A stretch of 64,000 nucleotides of DNA from Symbiodinium natans (lineage: Eukaryota > Sar > Dinophyceae > Suessiales > Symbiodiniaceae): positions 126,763-190,762 of the forward strand of contig CAJNDS010002628.1 of NCBI GenBank assembly GCA_905221605.1, read 5' to 3'. The position numbers were made by a program, and so were the translations under genes. Below are positions 1 to 11,105 of this stretch, piece by piece. Position 1 is the first letter of the stretch; every line of letters begins with the position of its first letter. The notes beneath the pieces were generated by a model, which worked only from the letters and a program-made list of their open reading frames with translations, had not been told where the DNA came from and did not search any database.

Positions 1-42
1 CCCAGGGCCCCAAAGCCCTAAACACTAAGCCCGAAGAGCCTT

Positions 43-71
43 CCTAAACCCTAAACCCTACACCCCACACC

Positions 72-117
<46 letters not shown>

Positions 118-229
118 ACCCTAAACCCTAAACCCTAAACCCTAAACCCTAAACCCTAAACCCTAAACCCTAAACCCTAAACCCTAAACCCTAAACCCTA
201 AACCCTAAACCCTAAACCCTAAACAAACA
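43..229 (+). repeat. Left-edge CCCTAAA array with CCCTCAA variant run
   Basis: Seven consecutive CCCTCAA units (70-118) are followed by about fifteen CCCTAAA units to roughly position 224. The C-rich strand is on top, as expected if the chromosome end lies to the left. The variant run is homogeneous, which suggests local amplification of a variant unit rather than scattered point changes. Confidence 0.9.
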
Positions 230-330
230 ACAACGAAGAGCCCAGGAGGCCAGCTGGCGACTTCTGGAGGACATGGGGCCGCAAGACCTCCTGCGCCACG
301 GCCCCTCGGACCACCTGTTGGGGTGGGGTT

Positions 331-468
331 AGGGTTCAGGGTTCAGGGCTCAGGGCTCAGGGGTTAGGGTTTAGGGTTTAGGGTTTAGGGTTTAGGGTTT
401 GGGGTTTGGGGTTTGGGGTTTGGGGTTTGGGGTTTGGGGTTTAGGGTTTAGGGTTTAGCGTGTGTTTG
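331..468 (-). repeat. TTTAGGG array with an internal TTTGGGG run
   Basis: Telomeric repeats lie on the G-rich top strand, opposite to the left-edge block. Six consecutive TTTGGGG units occupy 398-439 and are flanked on both sides by TTTAGGG. The strand sign here marks orientation relative to the left-edge CCCTAAA block. The G4-rich variant could form a stable G-quadruplex; that is an inference. Confidence 0.9.
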
Positions 469-687
469 TCTTAGGGTTTACTCGGTTTCTGAATAGGGTT
501 TTCAAGGTTTCTCATACCAGGTTTTTCTCGAGTTAGGGTTGTTGCTAGTTGTTTTCCCTTTGGGCTCTTCAAGTTGTTTCAAGGCTTTTGCGGGGTGTTG
601 ATAGGTTCTTTTGTAGGATGTTAATCGGGTTTGTTATAGGATGACTGTGGTGATCAGCGTTTTGGGGCTGAGGCTTAAGGTTTTGTT

Positions 688-710
688 GGGGGGGGGGGGG
701 GGGGGGGGGG
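688..710 (+). repeat. Poly-G tract (23 G)
   Basis: An uninterrupted run of 23 G lies just before another TTTAGGG block (711-767). Other long G or C runs occur at 7944-7959, 8081-8091, 11117-11127 and near 44673. Homopolymer length is error-prone in any assembly. Confidence 0.9.
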
Positions 711-2142
711 TTGGGGTTTAGGGTTAGGGGTTAGGGTTTAGGGTTTAGGGTTCAGGGTTTAGGGTTGTTGAAAGAATCCACAACCCTAAGAGCCCTTAAC
801 CCCGTGATGGAGTTATCTAGGTCCAGGGCTACGCGGTGGTGGGGTTGGATGCACAGCGACTCTTGTAGGGCTCTTAAGGGACAGACTTTAAGGGCGGTAG
901 GTACCTAAGAAACCTTACTAAGCCTTCGGGAGCAGTAGGGAGTATTAGGGGGCCTTGGGTTAGATACCCCCCGCCGAACACCCCCCCTCCCTTAAGAACG
1001 CCTATGTTACTTGGTGACCGGCTTGCTCCACATCAGGTGGAACCTGTTGCTCCCCTCAATGTTCATGCCAAGCAACCCTAAACCCCAAACCCTAAACCCT
1101 AAATCCTAAACCCTAAACCCTAAACCCTAAACGCTAAACCCTAAACCCTGAAGCCTAAACCCTAAAGGGTTGTTAACTGGTTTCTGAGGGCTCAACACTG
1201 CCATTTTTAGCAGCAAGGCTGGCCGCACCATTTTGGTCACGAGGAATTTGAGGGGGGCCTGGTTTACAACCCCATGTTGCCCCAAACCCTAAACCCTAAA
1301 CCCTAAACCCTAGACCCTAAACCCTAAACCCTAAACCCTAAACCCTAAACCCTAAACCCTAAACCAACCTGCCTGATAGCCCCACTCCATCATGCCTGCT
1401 TGAACCCTGCACCATAGACCTGAAATCCTGAGCTTTGGGTTTGGTCGTGTTGTTAAGTCTCTTCCTCTGGCCTGTGCCAGGGAATCAACTACCTAAACCC
1501 TAAACCCTAAACCCTAAACCCTGAACCCTAAACCCTAAACCCTAAAACCTAAACCCTAAACCCCTTTGTTGTGTCTTGGTTTGTTTGGGACACGGGCACA
1601 ACGAACTAAGGGGTGGGTTTAGGGTTTAGGGCTTAGGGCTTAGGGTAGCTACTACTACAGTGTAGGTAAATAGAGTCCCAGGTTTAATTCTAGAACCTAA
1701 GCTTAACACTCTGGGCCTACATATATATATATACACACACCTTAGCCCTGTCTAAACCTTATATGCCATAAGCCCTCCATCAAGACTGTTTCCGGCCCTA
1801 ACCTCAAAAATCCCTGAACCCTAAACCCTAAACCCTAAACCCTAAATCCTAAACCCTAAACCCTAAACCCTATGACCTATGAGTTCAAATCAGGCCTCGT
1901 GCTCCAAGAAAGCGGGCTCTACCACTGCATCGTCTGCAGCGCCACAGCTCAAGGTGTAAGGGTTTAGGGTTTAGGGTTTAGGGTTTGAAGGGTAGAGGTT
2001 TAGGGGTTTGTGGGTTGTGAGGGTGTATATAGAGGTGTAGGATTCAGAGGTGTGTGCGTTTAGGGACCCCCCCCCCCCCAACACACCATACACCGTATTT
2101 AACAACTTCATGTTAAGGTCCAACCCTTAACCCTACACCCTG

Positions 2143-2252
2143 AACCCTAAACCCTAAACCCTAAACCCTAAACCCTAAACCCTAAACCCTAAACCCTAAA
2201 CCCTAAACCCTAAACCCTAAACCCTAAACCCTAAACCCTAAACCCTAAACCC
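2143..2252 (+). repeat. Near-perfect CCCTAAA array
   Basis: About fifteen almost perfect CCCTAAA units, among the longest pure blocks in the subtelomeric zone. It is followed about 140 bp later by an opposite-strand block (2391-2485). Confidence 0.92.
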
Positions 2253-2390
2253 GAACCTTGCGTTCTGGCCTCTGCGAGCCACGTTAGGTCTGGATGACCA
2301 AAAGCCAGTGGAGGTGGCTCGCACGAGCGATCTGCAGGAGATGCTGCGTCCCGGCTGACTGCTGCTTGATGGGTCGGATTTGGGGTCTGG

Positions 2391-2485
2391 GGTTTAGGGT
2401 TTAGGGTTTAGGGTTGAGAGCTTAGGGTTTAGGGTTTAGGGTTTAGGGTTTAGGGTTTAGGGTTTAGGGTTTAGGGTTTAGGGTT
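2391..2485 (-). repeat. TTTAGGG array, inverted relative to 2143-2252
   Basis: About thirteen TTTAGGG units in the opposite orientation to the preceding block. The pair forms a long inverted repeat around a spacer of about 140 bp. The sequence just after it (2484-2560) resembles one end of the foldback element at 2672-2771. Confidence 0.9.
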
Positions 2486-2671
2486 GGGAGGTTCCCCCTT
2501 GGGCAGTCCTTAATAGGAATTATCGTATCCCCTATGATAGTCCATATCAACCCTATGCACCCAAAAGAACGAGACCATAAATAACCCCTGAGCCCTAAAC
2601 CCTAAACCCTAAACCCCAACCCCTAAACCCTAAACCCTCAACCATATACCCTCAAACCCATACCCTGATAT

Positions 2672-2771
2672 CTTGGGATGTTCCCCCTTCTACGAACAGT
2701 CCTGAACATGGATTTTAATAGAGGGTACTATCATCCCCATTGACTGTTAATATAAGGGGGAACATCCCAAG
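2672..2771. mobile_element. 100-bp foldback (MITE-like) element, copy 1
   Basis: The element begins with the 18-bp sequence CTTGGGATGTTCCCCCTT and ends with its exact reverse complement (2754-2771). The interior is unique and non-coding. A related element with the same terminal motif lies at 5188-5288, and a partial relative may sit at 2484-2560. I could not identify a target-site duplication. A non-autonomous inverted-repeat transposon or a structured RNA are both possible. Confidence 0.6.
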
Positions 2772-5187
2772 GCTGGATCTACCTTTTTGGACAATATCTA
2801 AGGGAATATTCCAAGAATGCACGTATACAACGTAAACAGCTTCCACTCAAAACAGAAACCCTAAACCCTAAACCCTAAACCCTAAACCCTAAACCCTAAA
2901 CCCTAAACCCTAAACCCTAAACCCTAAATGGTTAGAAGCTCCTTTTTTTAGTCCCTTGCAGCCTCAGCTTTTCGAAGCCTTCACAATATGGTTTATTAGG
3001 GTTTAGGGTTTAGGGGTAGTTTCCAAAGCGCCACCCCCAAGGCTCACAGGATTTTGATTTTGAAGGTGTTGTGAGACAGGGGTGCAGATCCATTCCTCAA
3101 CCCTGACCTTCAAGGCTTAAAGAACCCTAAACCCTAAACCCTAAACCCTAAACCCTAAACCCTAAACCCTAAACCCTAAACCCTAAACCCTAAACCCTAA
3201 ACCCTACACTTCCTTCTTGAAGGCGTGGCGACACATCCATAAACTATAAGCTGTTTAAAGCCATCTTGGAGGGCACGTGCAAGTTTCATCCCCAACCTCC
3301 AGACCCACCATCCGAAGAACCCTAAACCCTAAACCCTAAACCCTGGGAGCCCCTCAACTCCCCGAAGCCCCTGGCCCGAGGATGCACCTCTCTGTGACTA
3401 ACTCGAAGGCAGAGCAGGGTTTAGGGTTTAGGGTTTAGGGTTTAGGGTTTGGGGTTTAGGGTTTAAGGTTTAAGGTTTAGGGCTTCGGGCTTAGGGTTTA
3501 GGGTTCAGGGTTCAGGGTTTAGGGTTTAGGGTTTAGGGTTCAGGGATTAGAGTCGTAAACCCTAAGCTCAAAAACATCCAAGCCCCAAAGCCCAAACGTC
3601 TCATAAGTATGATCGGGCGCATGTGGAGTTTGGGGGTGTAAGGGGCTCAGCGTTGATGAAAGGTGGCCGGGTTCCAGGCTCATTAACCGCCAATACGGCA
3701 AATCCCCCCTATTTGCGTTTGGACTGTCCCCCCCTCCTCTCCCAAACATCGGAGAAGCCCTAAACACCTAGTCCCCTGAACCACTAAACCCCTAAACCCC
3801 AAACCCCTACACCCCTCAACCCCTCAACCCCTACACCCCTCAACCCCTCAACCCCTAAACCCTAAACCTTAAACCCGAATCCCCTCAACCTGAGACATTA
3901 AACCCTAAACCTTAAACCCTAAACCCCTAAAGCTAAAACCCTAAAGGCTTCGGCCCCCGACCCTGGAACCTGAACTCCGCCTCGAGCTAGGGCTTAGGGT
4001 TTAGGGTTTAGAGTTTAGGGTTTAGGGTTTAGGGTTTAGAGTTTAGGGTTTAGGGTTTAGGGTTTAGGGTTTAGGGTTTATAAGGTTTAGGGTTTAGAGG
4101 GTAAGGGTTTACGATTTAGGGTTTAGGGTTAGGGTTTCCAGTTTAGGGTTTAGGATGTCTGGCTTAAGGGAAACGTCCGATTTCACCCTGGAGGGAGCAG
4201 AACTCTGTACTTCAGTGCCCAAAACTCCAGAACCCTAAACCCTAAACCCTAGCTTTTGCCCTCAACCCTAAACCCTAAACTCTAAACCCTAAACCCTAAA
4301 CCCAACAGGTGGGCAAGGCCCACAACCAATACAGGGCCTTCTGGGCGCCTGGGCTTAGTTGGGTGCAGCTTCGGGGCGTGTGTGCGTTCTGCGGATCGCT
4401 GTCTTGAGGACTCAAAGGTTTGGGTTCAGGGGTTTTTCTGAAACCCTAAACCCTAAAGCCTAAACCCTAAACCCTGAACCCTAAGTTTTTTGGGAGTGCG
4501 GGGCTTTTGAGATGCGAAACATCGCGTGCAACTCGGATTTCTTTGCTAGGCTGCAAGCCGACCTGCACTCCACTGCCCTACACGCGAAGCGGGTTTAGGG
4601 TTTAGGGTTTAGGGTTTAGGGTTTAGGGTTTAGGGTTTAGGGCTCTTGGAGGGTACTTGGGGCCCAAACAGATGAATTACCCTTACGCTCCAAGGCTCAG
4701 CTCTTGACCTTGGTGGCCCAGTGGCACCCTTTTGCCCTAAACCCTAAACCCTAAACCCTAAACCCTAAACCCTAAACCCTAAACCCTAAACCCTAAACCC
4801 TGAGCTTTCTTGTGGTTCAGCATTGCCTTATCTTGAAAGAGGGTACCCCTAGTACGGTTACTGGGCTACTAGGCAACCCTAATCTTGGGAGCTCGCACCC
4901 ACAAGTGCTCAGTCCCAGTAGCTGGGCCCCACCATAGCCATCTCTATAACACACATTTGAAGTCATCTAGTACGCTAGTAGTTGGTTGACATTCCCATTG
5001 TTGTAGAGTACTGTGTAAGTCAGAATCATCATCATGAGGATGGCAGGAGTAAGAGTTCTGCTTGTCATCACGCTCATCAGAATGTCATTGATATTTAGAA
5101 GTATACAGGACTATCCGTCATAGCCATGCGCGTCGAAGTGCGGTAAGCAGCCTAACATCCGGAAGCCCGAAACCTCTGGCCCGATGA

Positions 5188-5288
5188 CTTGGGATGTTCC
5201 CCCTTTGTACGAACAGTCCCTGGCAGGGATTGCAGTACCCCCAATTATCATCCCTCTTGAGGACTCTTAGCATACGGGGGAACATCCC
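5188..5288. mobile_element. 101-bp foldback element, copy 2
   Basis: It starts with the same CTTGGGATGTTCCCCCTT end as the element at 2672 and shares the adjacent TACGAACAGTCC. The perfect inverted arm is 13 bp here (GGGATGTTCCCCC at 5191-5203 against 5276-5288). The right end runs directly into a CCCTAAA block, with the terminal AAG lost. Length is conserved while the interior has diverged. Confidence 0.55.
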
Positions 5289-5894
5289 TAAACCCTAAAC
5301 CCTAAACCCTAAACCCTAAACCCCAAACCCTAAACCCTAAACCCCTAAACCCTAAACCCGAAAGCCCAGGAAAGCCAGCACAGATTTCTGAGGCAGGAAG
5401 GCTGGCGGCTAAAGGAGATCTCGGGTGGCAGGGTCGAGGATCCAGGGTTTTGTAGGGTTCTTGGAGGATGTCTCAAGAGTTGACCCTAAACCCTAAACCC
5501 GAAACTGGCCCTAAACCCTAAACCCTAAACCCTCAACCCTAAACTGGCCCTAAACCCTAAACACTAAACCCTAAACCCTAAACCCTAAACCCTAAACCCT
5601 AAACTGGCCCTAAACCCTACACCCCAAAACCCTAAACCCTGAGCCCTACCCTGCGGGGGGGGTGGGGATTGGGGGGTTGGCGAGGGCGGAGCATTCAAGT
5701 TATCCAAGCTTCGTTCGGCGGGGGCGTTCTGGGAGGTTTCCTAAGCCGGCTTTGCCCCCCCACCCCCAAGCCCATTTGAAACCCTAAACCCTTAACCCTA
5801 ACCCCCCCCCCCGAGAGGATGCCCCCAAACCCTAAGCCAGGGTGTTGGGGTTGCCTTTGGCCCCATGGAACCTTCAGCCTGTAAGGCTTTTGTG

Positions 5895-5920
5895 GAGAGA
5901 GAGAGAGAGAGAGAGAGAGA
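5895..5920 (+). repeat. (GA)n microsatellite
   Basis: Thirteen GA dinucleotides within a subtelomeric spacer. Confidence 0.85.
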
Positions 5921-7497
5921 CATCCCTTTTCCGGACTTTATAAGGTTTAGAGTTCCGGGAGAATCCCGAGCTCTATCAACCCTAAACCCGAAAAAAGCGT
6001 GTGACATAAGCCCTAGCTCCAGCCTATGAAACCCTCAGCCCTAAAAACCCTAAACCCTTCCCCCCCCCTCCACCCCCCCGAACCCGAAACCCACGATGTT
6101 CAACGACCAAGATCCCTCTCAGATTCCCTAAACCCTAAACCCTAAACCCTAAACCCTAAACCCTAGACCCTAACCCCTAAACCCACAACCCTAAACCCTC
6201 CCCCCTCCAATCTCCAGGACCAGGGCGTTACCTTCGAAGGCCGGGCGTGGTCTTGCGCCTGTGGCAAGACAGGGGTCCTGGCCTCAGCAGTTCCTGAGGG
6301 TTTAGGGATTCGGGATCAGGGTTTAGGGTTTAGGGTTTAGGATTAGGGTTTAGGGTTTAGGGTTTAGGGTGTAGGGTTTAGGGTTTAGGCGCCCTAAGCC
6401 CCTGCAGCGAAGCCAGCTTTATCATTTGGCACCTAGCCACATGTCTGAGTACATGAGCCAGACGCTCACTGGGATGAAGGTGCGCAGCATTCAGTGCCCT
6501 CAACCCTGAACCCTAAACCCTAAACCCGAAACCCGAAACCCTAAACCCTAAACCCTAAACCCGAAACCGTAAACCCTAAACCCTAAACCCTAAATTAGCA
6601 AAGTTTCAACTCGTGCCGGTGGGCGGCCTGGAGGTTCAGGGTTTAGGGTTTAGGGCTTTAGGGGCTTTAGGGGCTTTAGGGTTTTTAGGGTTTTCAGGGT
6701 TTAGGGTTCAGGGTCTTGGGTTTAGGGGTTAGGGTTTTAGGGCTTTTAGGGTTCAGAGTTTAGGGTTTAGGGTTCAGGGTTTAGGGTTTTGGGTTTTGGG
6801 TTTAGGGTTTAGGTTTGGGGTTCAGGCTTTAGGGTTTAGGGCATAGGGTTTAGGGTTTCGTTGGTGCAGGGTTCATCCTCATGCGAGTACGTTAAAGCCC
6901 ATGCCCTAAACCGTTGTCGCACCCAGCAGTTTCTCTCTATGTGCCTCAGGACGAACCCTTAACCCTGAACCCTGAACCCTAAACCCTATGAACCCCAAAA
7001 CCCCTACAAGCCCCTACTATAAACCCTATAAGCCCCGATAAATGCCAACAAAAATCCCTATAAACCCGACCCTAAGCATAGATGTTCCTCCAAAGGCGCA
7101 CGTGTGACATGAGGAACCCACTCCTATATGCCCTGTGCCCGGCTGTTTTTGGGGTTCGGCCTGGAATTGGAGGGTTTTGGGTTTGGGGTTTCGGGGCAGT
7201 TTAAGGTTTTGGGCTTAGGGTTCTTAATCTCACATACCCCTTCGGCATACCCCTGACAAGAAACTAAGGCTTAGATTATCCTTTTGTAGGTTAGTGGGTA
7301 CATATGGGTTTGGGCTATGTTGAATTGTTTTTCTTCTCAAACACAGCAAACACAAACCCACCCTGTGACCCCAGGACTTGCAACTGGAGGAGTTTCGTGG
7401 CTTCTTGGCCTGGGTTTAAGGGGTTGAGGGTTTAGATTTACGATTCAAGGTCGCCCCAATGCCTCCTAGGACCTCAACCCCAAAGCGCCAAGGCCAT

Positions 7498-7574
7498 GAA
7501 CCCTAAAAGCCCTGAACCATAAATCCTACCAACCCTAAAACCCTAAATAACCCTCAACCCCTAAACCCTATACC

Positions 7575-7606
<32 letters not shown>

Positions 7607-7660
7607 ACCCTAAACCCTAAACCCTAAACCCTAAACCCTAAACCCTCAACCCCAACCCAT
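7498..7660 (+). repeat. Telomeric block with second CCCTCAA run
   Basis: Five consecutive CCCTCAA units (7573-7607) pass directly into CCCTAAA units. This is the same variant and the same order (variant first, then canonical) as at 70-118. The two variant runs sit at the two edges of the subtelomeric mosaic. Confidence 0.85.
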
Positions 7661-7943
7661 GAAAACCGAACCCGCCAAACCCAAATAGAAGCCCTGAGTC
7701 CCAAAACCCTAAACCCCAAGAAGCCTAGAAGCCTAGACAACCCCTAAACCCCAAACCCCTACGTAACCCCTCACCCTAACCCCTACACCTTAACTCCCCA
7801 AGCCCCTAGCCCTAAACCCTACACCCGAGCCCAAGGCGCTGGGTTTGGGATTCGTAGTCTTGCAATTACATTTGACAAATGAATTAAATTGAGTAAAAAT
7901 ACATGACCAATGGAGACGTAGGTTTGTTTCATTTTTTTTGTTT

Positions 7944-8080
7944 GGGGGGGGGGGGGGGGTGTACCATGTTAATATAAGTATATATATATATATATATATG
8001 CATATACAGACACATATGTATATATATATATGTATATATGTATATATGTATATATGTATATATGCATATATGTATGCTCG
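7944..8080. repeat. Poly-G and (ATATGTAT)n microsatellite
   Basis: A G16 tract (7944-7959) is followed by TA repeats and TATATGTA-type repeats to about 8080. These end in an 11-C tract (8081-8091). A similar microsatellite lies at 11128-11250 in mirror arrangement. Open frames here are low-complexity products of the repeat. Confidence 0.85.
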
Positions 8081-8102
8081 CCCCCCCCCCCATGATCCAC
8101 AC
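8081..8102 (+). repeat. 22-bp inverted repeat, left copy (C11 + ATGATCCACAC)
   Basis: Eleven C followed by ATGATCCACAC. The exact reverse complement, including homopolymer length, lies at 11106-11127. On its outer side each copy is followed by ATATGTAT microsatellite. Together they bracket about 3.0 kb of minisatellite and telomere-like DNA. Confidence 0.8.
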
Positions 8103-8140
8103 ATTTGGCCTCGGAAAGGGGGTTTTGGGAGGGGGGGGAC

Positions 8141-8955
8141 TCCAGACTCCAGATTTCCAGAAAAAATCTGGAGTACCCAGCCCCGGACTCCAGACTCCAG
8201 ATTTCCAGAAAAAATCTGGAGTACCCCCAGACTCCAGACTCCAGATTTCCGTACCCCCAGACTCCAGACTCCAGATTTCCAGAAAAAATCTGGAGTACCT
8301 CCAGACTCCAGACTCCAGACTCCAGATTTCCAAAAAAAATCTGGAGTACCGGGACTCTGGACTCCAGATTCTGAAGTCTGTAATCTGGAGTCTGGGGCCG
8401 CGGCTACTCCAGATTTTTTCTGGAAATCTGGAGTCTGGAGTCTGGGGCCCCGGTACTCCAGATTTTTTCTGGAAATCTGGAGTCTGGAGTCCGGGGCCCG
8501 GGTACTCCAGATTTTTTCTGGAAATCTGGAGTCTGGAGTCCGGGGCCCGGGTACTCCAGATTTTTTCTGGAAATCTGGAGTCTGGAGTCCGGGGCCCGGG
8601 TACTCCAGATTTTTTCTGGAAATCTGGGGTCTGGAGTCCGGGGCCCGGGTACTCCAGATTTTTTCTGGAAATCTGGGGTCTGGAGTCCGGGGCCTGGGTA
8701 CTCCAGATTTTTTCTGGAAATCTGGAGTCTGGAGTCCGGGGCCCGGGTACTCCAGATTTTTTCTGGAAATCTGGAGTCTGGAGTCCGGGGCCCGGGTACT
8801 CCAGCTTTTTTCTGGAAATCTGGAGTCTGGAGTCCGGGGCGCGGGTACAAATCTGGAGTCTGGAGTCCGGGGCCCGGGTACTCCAGATTTTTTCTGGAAA
8901 TCTGGAGTCTGGAGTCCGGGGCCCGGGTACTCCAGATTTTTTCTGGAAATCTAGT
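8141..8955. repeat. 49-bp hairpin minisatellite with an orientation switch
   Basis: From about 8404 to 8955 a 49-bp unit repeats with starts at 8452, 8501 and 8550 and so on. Each unit contains CTCCAGATTT and AAATCTGGAG separated by a short loop, so it can fold into a hairpin. From about 8141 to 8350 the related units run in the opposite orientation with variable spacing. The switch lies near 8360-8400. All the open frames here, on both strands, are products of this repeat and are not genes. Confidence 0.92.
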
Positions 8956-10260
8956 GTTTAGGGTTTAGTGTGTAGGTTTCAGGGTTTAGTGTTTTGTGTT
9001 TAGGGTTGAGTGTTAAGTTTAGGTTTTAGGGTTGAGGGTCAAGCGGCTCGGCTAAAACCCAAATAAAACCCTAAACTCTGAAATCCAAACAGTAAGCATC
9101 TGAAACCCCGACGGGCTTTTGGTTTCAGGTTTAGATTTAGTAGGGCTCGAGGTTCTGGCCTTGGGGTTTGCTGTTTAGGGTTTAGGGTTTAGTGTCTAAT
9201 GTTTAGGGTTTAGTTTGAAATGTTTAAGGTTTAGTTTTTGGGTTAAGTGCTTCAATGTTTAGGGTTTCGTGCTAAGTGTTTGGGGTTTGTGCTAAGGGCT
9301 TAGTGTTAAGTTTTTAGGGTTTAGTGTTGAGGGTTTCGGGTTTCGGTTTTAGGTTAAGGGTTTTAAGGATTTTTACAAATTTAAATGATCTGGGGAAGGC
9401 ACCGGGGCTGCCCCAGACCATTGACACCTTAAAAAATCATTCTGTTTAGGTTTTAGGGTTTAGTGTGTAGGGTTTAGTGTGTAATGGTTAGGGTTTAGTT
9501 TGTAGGCTGTAGTGTTTAAGTGTTTAGGGTTTAGTGTTTAGTAAGGGTTTAGTGCTTAAGTGTTTAGGGTTTCGTGTTCAGTGTTTGGGGTTCGTGCTAA
9601 GGGCGTAGTGTTAAGCTTTTAGGGTTAGTGTTTACGCTGGTGTTTAGGGTTCAGTGCTAAGGGTTTCGGCTTTTTTTGGGGTTAAGGGTTTAGTGTGTAG
9701 GGTTTAGTGTGTATTGTTTAGGGTTTAGTTTTTAGGGGTGCTTAGGTGTTTAGGGTTTCCTGTTAAGTGTTTGGGGTTTGTGCTAAGGGCTTAGTGTTAA
9801 GTTTTTACGGTTAGTGTTTAGGGTCTGGTGCTGAGGGTTTAGGGTTTAGTAGTGCTTAAGTGTTTAGGGTTTCGTGTCAAGTGTTTGGGGTTTGTGGGCT
9901 TAGTGTTAAGTTTTTAGGGTTAGTGTTTAGGGTCTAGTGCTGAGTGTTTAGGGTTTAGTGTGAAGGGTTTCAGTTTGTTTTTTTGGATTTAGGGTTTTAA
10001 GGATGTTTACTAGTGTTCAGGGTTTAGTGTGTAGGGTTTAGTGTGTAATGTTCAGGGTTTTGTTTTTAGGGTGTAGTGTTTGAGTGTTTAGGGTTTCGTG
10101 TTTAGGGTCTAGTGCTTAAGTGTTTAGGGTTTCATGTTAAGTGCTTGGGGTTTGTGCTAAGGGCTTAGTGTTAAGTTTTTGGGTTAGTGTTTAGGGTCTG
10201 GTGCTGAGTGTTTAGGGTTTAGAGCTAAGGGTTTCGGGGTTGGATTTCAGGGTTAAGGGG
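8956..10260 (-). repeat. Degenerate telomere-like DNA (GTTTAGGGTTTAGTG family)
   Basis: About 1.3 kb made of TTTAGGG mixed with GTGTTTAGGG, GTTAAG and TTTGGGG-like pieces. A longer module (a GTGTTTGGGGTTTGTGCTAA-type core followed by GGGCTTAGTGTTAAG) recurs near 9290, 9590, 9780, 9890 and 10150. It reads as ancient, diverged telomeric repeat that was secondarily amplified. No gene seen. Confidence 0.8.
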
Positions 10261-10858
10261 TTTGAGGGTTTTTGCAAGTTTACATGATCTGGGGAAGGCA
10301 CTGGGGCTTCCCCAGACCCACCTAAACATTAAAAATCCTTAAAATCTTATAAAAATCTTTAAGCTTCTGTTTAAGCATTCTCAGGATAATGAAGGTTTTA
10401 AGCCGTTTAAGCCTTTTAAAGACCTTAAATTGCTTACGTATTTAAGTGGCTGCACTTTGCGGATTTTAGAGATTGTTGAAGTTGCCAATGGTCTGGAGAA
10501 GCCCCGGTGCCTTCCCCAGACAATATAAAATTTTTAAAATCCGTAAAACCCTGAAATTCTTACAGTTGTAAATGGCTGTCCTTTTAAAGTTTAAAGGTTT
10601 TAGGATGTTCAGTTCTAAAATCCGTAACTTCCTTAATTTTAAACGGCTGCCCGTTTTAAATTTTAAAGAATTTTAGGCTTTTAAGGGATAAACGTTTCGA
10701 GGTTGTTAAGGGCTTTAAAGCCTTTTAAGATCCTTTAAATCTTGAAAATTTTGAAAGGCTTTAAATACCTTAAAGCCCTTCAAATTTGAAAAGGGCTGCC
10801 CTTTTTAAGGATCTTTAAAATTGCAAATGGTCTGGGGAAGCCCCGGTGCCTTCCACAG
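9390..10858. repeat. Four dispersed copies of a 27-bp GC-rich palindromic motif
   Basis: A 27-bp imperfect palindrome starting CTGGGGAAGG and ending CTTCCCCAG occurs at 9390-9416 and 10289-10315. Its reverse-complement form occurs at 10493-10519 and 10832-10858. Copies are embedded in AT-rich DNA, usually preceded by ATGATCT or ATGGTCT. Intervening sequence (10320-10830) is AT-rich with many AAA-TTTT tracts and no convincing gene. Confidence 0.7.
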
Positions 10859-11105
10859 ATCATCTAAATTTTTACAAACCCCTAAAACCTAAACCCTGAA
10901 AAGCCTTAAGCTTCTAAATGGCTACCCTTCTAAAATTTCATAGAGCCGCAAAACACAAGTTTCAGAAGCAAAATGCACATAAAAACACTAGTGTTTTTAT
11001 AGAGGATAATATAATAGAGCTTTTTGTATTCCAGTGCAGTTTTTACTGCATTTTTGCGGTGAAAAAACAGAAAATCAGACAAAGACGAAGACAGGAAAAC
11101 CATAG

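Larger units (their letters stand above)
1..7830. repeat. Subtelomeric mosaic of interstitial telomeric repeats
   Basis: About thirty short blocks of CCCTAAA (top strand) or TTTAGGG alternate with 50-400 bp of unrelated spacer. C-strand blocks lie near 43-229, 1075-1165, 1284-1364, 1494-1562, 1815-1872, 2143-2252, 2586-2645, 2857-2930, 3123-3206, 3319-3344, 3776-3945, 4223-4301, 4440-4482, 4733-4803, 5288-5361, 5484-5640, 6126-6200, 6499-6595, 6957-7060 and 7498-7660. G-strand blocks lie near 331-468, 711-767, 1615-1643, 1959-1988, 2391-2485, 2997-3015, 3416-3543, 3990-4158, 4591-4643, 6297-6388 and 6634-6865. Spacers show no convincing coding sequence. C-strand repeats at the left edge are the orientation expected for a left chromosome end. 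The strand switches show this is rearranged subtelomere rather than a simple terminal array. Confidence 0.93.

Noticed and set aside
7938-8961. Open frames of 300+ codons on both strands
   Set aside because: They are translations of the (ATATGTAT)n tract and the 49-bp minisatellite; the peptides repeat with the DNA unit.
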